A DNA stretch of 8,551 nucleotides from Lachnoclostridium sp. UBA5890 (GTDB lineage: Bacteria > Bacillota > Clostridia > Lachnospirales > Lachnospiraceae). The stretch spans positions 1 through 8,551 of the forward strand of contig DJEU01000017.1 in the NCBI GenBank assembly GCA_002431395.1, given 5' to 3'. This document shows, in pieces, positions 6,248 through 8,551 of the stretch. The translations under genes and the position numbers were made by a program. Each line of letters opens with the position of its first letter. The first letter of the stretch is position 1. The notes under the pieces are model-generated. The model worked only from the letters and a program-made list of their open reading frames with translations. It ran no database searches and was not told where the DNA came from.

Positions 6248-7129
6248 TTAGTCCACCTCCGTTCGGAAACAACGTTTGATCAGTATTGCGAAGAAGAAGC
6301 ACAGGAAAATGATAAACATGGCAATCGAGCTTCCAAGTCCGTAGCGGCTTCGGTCGAAGATCATGTTAATCATCAAGGTGCTTGGTACTTCACTGGCGTG
6401 AGACGGACCGCCGCCGGTCAATACATAGATCAGGTCAAAGGCTTTCAAAGAACCGGTTACCGCAAAGATCACACACATACGCAAAACCGGCTTGATCATA
6501 GGAATTGTGATATAACGTGATAACTGGTGGTCGTTGGCACCGTCAATCTTAGCTGCTTCACGGATATCCGGTGACAGACTTTTAATACCTGCGTACATGA
6601 GGAGCATGTGGTAGCCGACGTATTGCCAAAGCATCGGGATAAAGCAGGCAGCAAGCGCATATTTCTGGTCGCCGAGCCAGGTCTTGCACCATGTGTCAAG
6701 ACCGACGGCACGCAAAAAGGAATTGACAATACCGTATTGTGGATTGTATATTTTCATCCACAATTGTCCGATGACGGTTGTGGATAACAATACCGGAATG
6801 AAGAATACCGCCACAAAAAATCGTTCGCCCTTGATGCCTTTTGCCAGAGTTAAAGCAAGAAGCAGAGCGAGAGGAAGTTGTATAAAAACGGAAAGTCCGG
6901 CGAAAATAAATGCATTTCGCACCGTAGGGCCGAAGCCAAGACTTTTTTCTGTAAATAATTCAATGTAATTTTGTATACCAACAAATGTGCCGGAAGTGAT
7001 GCCGTCCCAGTCTAAAAGACTATAATATCCGGACATAAAGATTGGCAAGATAATAATGGCTAAAAACAACAATGCAGCAGGAAAGAGAAAAACGAAGATT
7101 GCTGTTTTATTTTTTCTTACTTTGTCCAT
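6248..7129 (-). CDS. CUT1 sugar ABC transporter permease, MalF/YesP-like
   Basis: This 293-residue membrane protein is the first permease subunit of the importer. Hydrophobic segments include about 12-34, 72-97, 106-122, 158-180, 215-236 and 266-285. The EAA loop is EAAKIDGANDHQLSRYITIP (191-210), and FDLIYVLTGGGP (231-242) is characteristic of MalF/LplB-type subunits. The start is supported by AGGAGG at 7135-7140, five bases before the ATG. It lies downstream of the solute-binding gene, from which it is separated by a strong hairpin, and is fused end to end with the second permease. Family certain; exact sugar unknown. Confidence 0.95.
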   Translation of the reverse strand: MDKVRKNKTAIFVFLFPAALLFLAIIILPIFMSGYYSLLDWDGITSGTFVGIQNYIELFTEKSLGFGPTVRNAFIFAGLSVFIQLPLALLLALTLAKGIKGERFFVAVFFIPVLLSTTVIGQLWMKIYNPQYGIVNSFLRAVGLDTWCKTWLGDQKYALAACFIPMLWQYVGYHMLLMYAGIKSLSPDIREAAKIDGANDHQLSRYITIPMIKPVLRMCVIFAVTGSLKAFDLIYVLTGGGPSHASEVPSTLMINMIFDRSRYGLGSSIAMFIIFLCFFFAILIKRCFRTEVD

Positions 7130-7161
7130 GAAATCCTCCTTTAAAAGAATCGTTATAATGA

Positions 7162-7208
7162 CGGGCGGCTCCCGGACTGCAGCAATGCTGCTGTCTGGGA
7201 GCCGCCCG
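7162..7208 (-). other. Strong intercistronic hairpin between receptor and permease genes
   Basis: A G/C-rich inverted repeat has an outer arm GGGCGGCTCCC (7163-7173) paired with 7197-7207, continuing inward through about ten more pairs with one mismatch to a three-base loop near 7184-7186. On the minus strand it is followed by GTCATTATAACG rather than a U-run. It more likely shields the 3' end of the receptor transcript, or attenuates readthrough, than terminates fully. That would give more lipoprotein than permease. Confidence 0.75.
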
Positions 7209-7240
7209 GATCAAACCCCATTCACAAAATTAACGTGTGA

Positions 7241-8527
7241 TTATTTTTTGCTTAACTGCTTATCCATGCCGGCAGCAAATTCTTCCGGTTTCAGATCGCC
7301 TGCGAAGAGGGACTGAAGGAGTGTCAGATATTCTCCAGCATCATCGGAAGACATCAACGTATCAAACCACAACGTATAGGAAGTTGCTTTTCCGGCAATA
7401 TCTGCTACCTGCTGTGTTAAGGCAGGGACGGAAGAAGCATCATAATCTACGGTCCAAGCCGGAATTCCGGCACCGCTTAAGTAAGCATATTTGGAAACGC
7501 CTCTTGTGATCTCAAAAGCAGCGGCAGCGGCAAGGTCTTTGTTCTTCGTGCCGGCGGATACCATCAAAGTATCGGAACCTCCGCCCATGAAGTCGGTTAC
7601 ACTTGCATTTTCGCTGTTGACAACAGGAATTGGTGCAACAGCGAAGTTATCCGGTTTCTCGGCATCGGTAACGATGGAACCACCCATCCAGCTTCCCGTG
7701 AAGTACATTGGAACCTGTTCTGCATAGAAAGAAGCACTTGCTTCATCATTGGAAAGACCGGTTGCACCGTCGATGAAAGCGCCCATATCAACCAATTCTT
7801 TGATGCAGTTAGCAGCTTTTGCAAAGTCCGGATCGTTGTAGGACTGACCCTGTTTTGTCAAAGCCTTGGTGACTTTGTCTGCTCCGGCAGATTTAAGTGC
7901 TAATCCGTCATGAAGCATAGCAAGTACCCAAGTGTCTTTTACACTGGTTCCGATCGGTTTAATGCCTGCATCAATGAATTTCTTGCAGACAGCTTTGAAA
8001 TCATCCCATGTGGCTGGTACTTCGACACCTTGTTTTTTGAACATTTCTTTGTTGTACCACATTACGGATACCGGTGTACAAGTTACGGAACCATACAATT
8101 TGCCATCGTAGATATCGTTGGCAAGAGCGGTTTTACTGATTTCCTTTTCGTAATTTTTGTAATAATCATCCAGGCACATTACTTTTCCGGAAGATACGAA
8201 AGATTCGGAAAATCCACCCGCCCAGGTAAAGAAAATGTCAGGAAGTTCATTGGCAGCGACAGCCGCTTTGATCTTCGTTTTATAGGATTCATTTTCAAAT
8301 GTTTCCATATTAATCTTTACACCGGGATGATTTTTCTCAAACTCCTCGATTGCCTGAAGATACGGTTTGTGGAAAGAGTCGCTTTCTGTGGCGATCGTCC
8401 ACATCGTCAGGGTTGTCTCAGCCCCTGATGAGCTGTCTTTCTCTGAACTGCTTCCGCAGCCGGTCAACGCGGACACGGCCATAACGACAGACAAAGCCAG
8501 AGGAAGAATTCGTTTTTTAAGTAACAT
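7241..8527 (-). CDS. Extracellular sugar-binding lipoprotein of a CUT1 ABC importer (YesO-like)
   Basis: This 428-residue receptor captures an oligosaccharide outside the membrane and delivers it to the two permeases. Residues 1-24 form a lipoprotein signal peptide with lipobox LTGC, lipidated at C24, followed by a Ser/Asp-rich spacer. The mature part is a family 1 solute-binding protein: LTMWTIATESD (40-50) starts the first lobe, LPDIFFTWAGG (95-105) and VEVPATWDDFKAVCKKF (168-184) are typical, and MYFTGSWMGG (274-283) is the signature near the hinge. The start is supported by AGGAGGG at 8534-8540, six bases upstream. It is the first gene of the operon in this window; its promoter lies beyond the right edge. 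Xylo-oligosaccharide is a guess from the adjacent GH43 gene. Confidence 0.95.
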   Translation of the reverse strand: MLLKKRILPLALSVVMAVSALTGCGSSSEKDSSSGAETTLTMWTIATESDSFHKPYLQAIEEFEKNHPGVKINMETFENESYKTKIKAAVAANELPDIFFTWAGGFSESFVSSGKVMCLDDYYKNYEKEISKTALANDIYDGKLYGSVTCTPVSVMWYNKEMFKKQGVEVPATWDDFKAVCKKFIDAGIKPIGTSVKDTWVLAMLHDGLALKSAGADKVTKALTKQGQSYNDPDFAKAANCIKELVDMGAFIDGATGLSNDEASASFYAEQVPMYFTGSWMGGSIVTDAEKPDNFAVAPIPVVNSENASVTDFMGGGSDTLMVSAGTKNKDLAAAAAFEITRGVSKYAYLSGAGIPAWTVDYDASSVPALTQQVADIAGKATSYTLWFDTLMSSDDAGEYLTLLQSLFAGDLKPEEFAAGMDKQLSKK

Positions 8528-8551
8528 AAAAAACCCTCCTAGTATAATAAT

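Noticed and set aside
7910..8428. 172-codon plus-strand frame inside the receptor gene
   Set aside because: Antisense shadow of a clear solute-binding protein, with no recognisable domain.
8541..8546. TATACT as a -10 box for the receptor gene
   Set aside because: It abuts the ribosome site, leaving no room for a 5' leader, and the -35 region is outside the window.

Overview
The window looks like a carbohydrate-utilisation locus from a gut or rumen Clostridium-class Firmicute, most likely a Lachnospiraceae (Roseburia/Eubacterium/Blautia-like). Base composition is moderate, ribosome sites are strong AGGAGG types, the transporter is a CUT1 system with a lipoprotein receptor, the regulator pair is YesM/YesN type, and a fragment resembling the Rpn/PD-(D/E)XK transposase family lies at the left edge. 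The genus is inferred; no rRNA or other marker gene is present.

Layout. Positions 1-341 (minus) hold the C-terminal part of an apparently 5'-truncated Rpn-like nuclease/transposase. Positions 364-2050 (plus) hold a promoter and a complete cytoplasmic GH43 beta-xylosidase of the Selenomonas ruminantium SXA type. All remaining genes are on the minus strand and converge on it, with a 4-base tail-to-tail overlap. In transcription order, from right to left, they are: solute-binding lipoprotein (8527-7241), a strong intercistronic hairpin, two CUT1 permeases (7129-6248, 6247-5423), a promoter with a perfect 20-base palindrome, a YesM-type histidine kinase (5373-3655), a 196-bp mobile element, a YesN-type response regulator (3414-2683) and a DUF624/YesL-like membrane protein (2643-2047).

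How it fits together. The gene content is the Bacillus subtilis yesLMNOPQ set in a different order (O-P-Q-M-N-L). The likely logic is that the kinase senses an extracellular sugar, the response regulator activates the operon, the lipoprotein and permeases import an oligosaccharide using an ATPase encoded elsewhere, and the GH43 enzyme cleaves it in the cytoplasm. Xylo-oligosaccharide is the best substrate guess, resting only on the neighbouring GH43 enzyme.

The most notable non-gene structure is a non-autonomous, MITE-like element at 3441-3636. It has perfect 14-bp terminal inverted repeats beginning GTAA and is flanked exactly by 8-bp direct repeats (ACATTATA). It sits between the kinase and response-regulator genes. 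The ends and target duplication are those expected of an IS66-family-mobilised element. I found no tRNA, rRNA, CRISPR array or known riboswitch, and no wholly new gene system.
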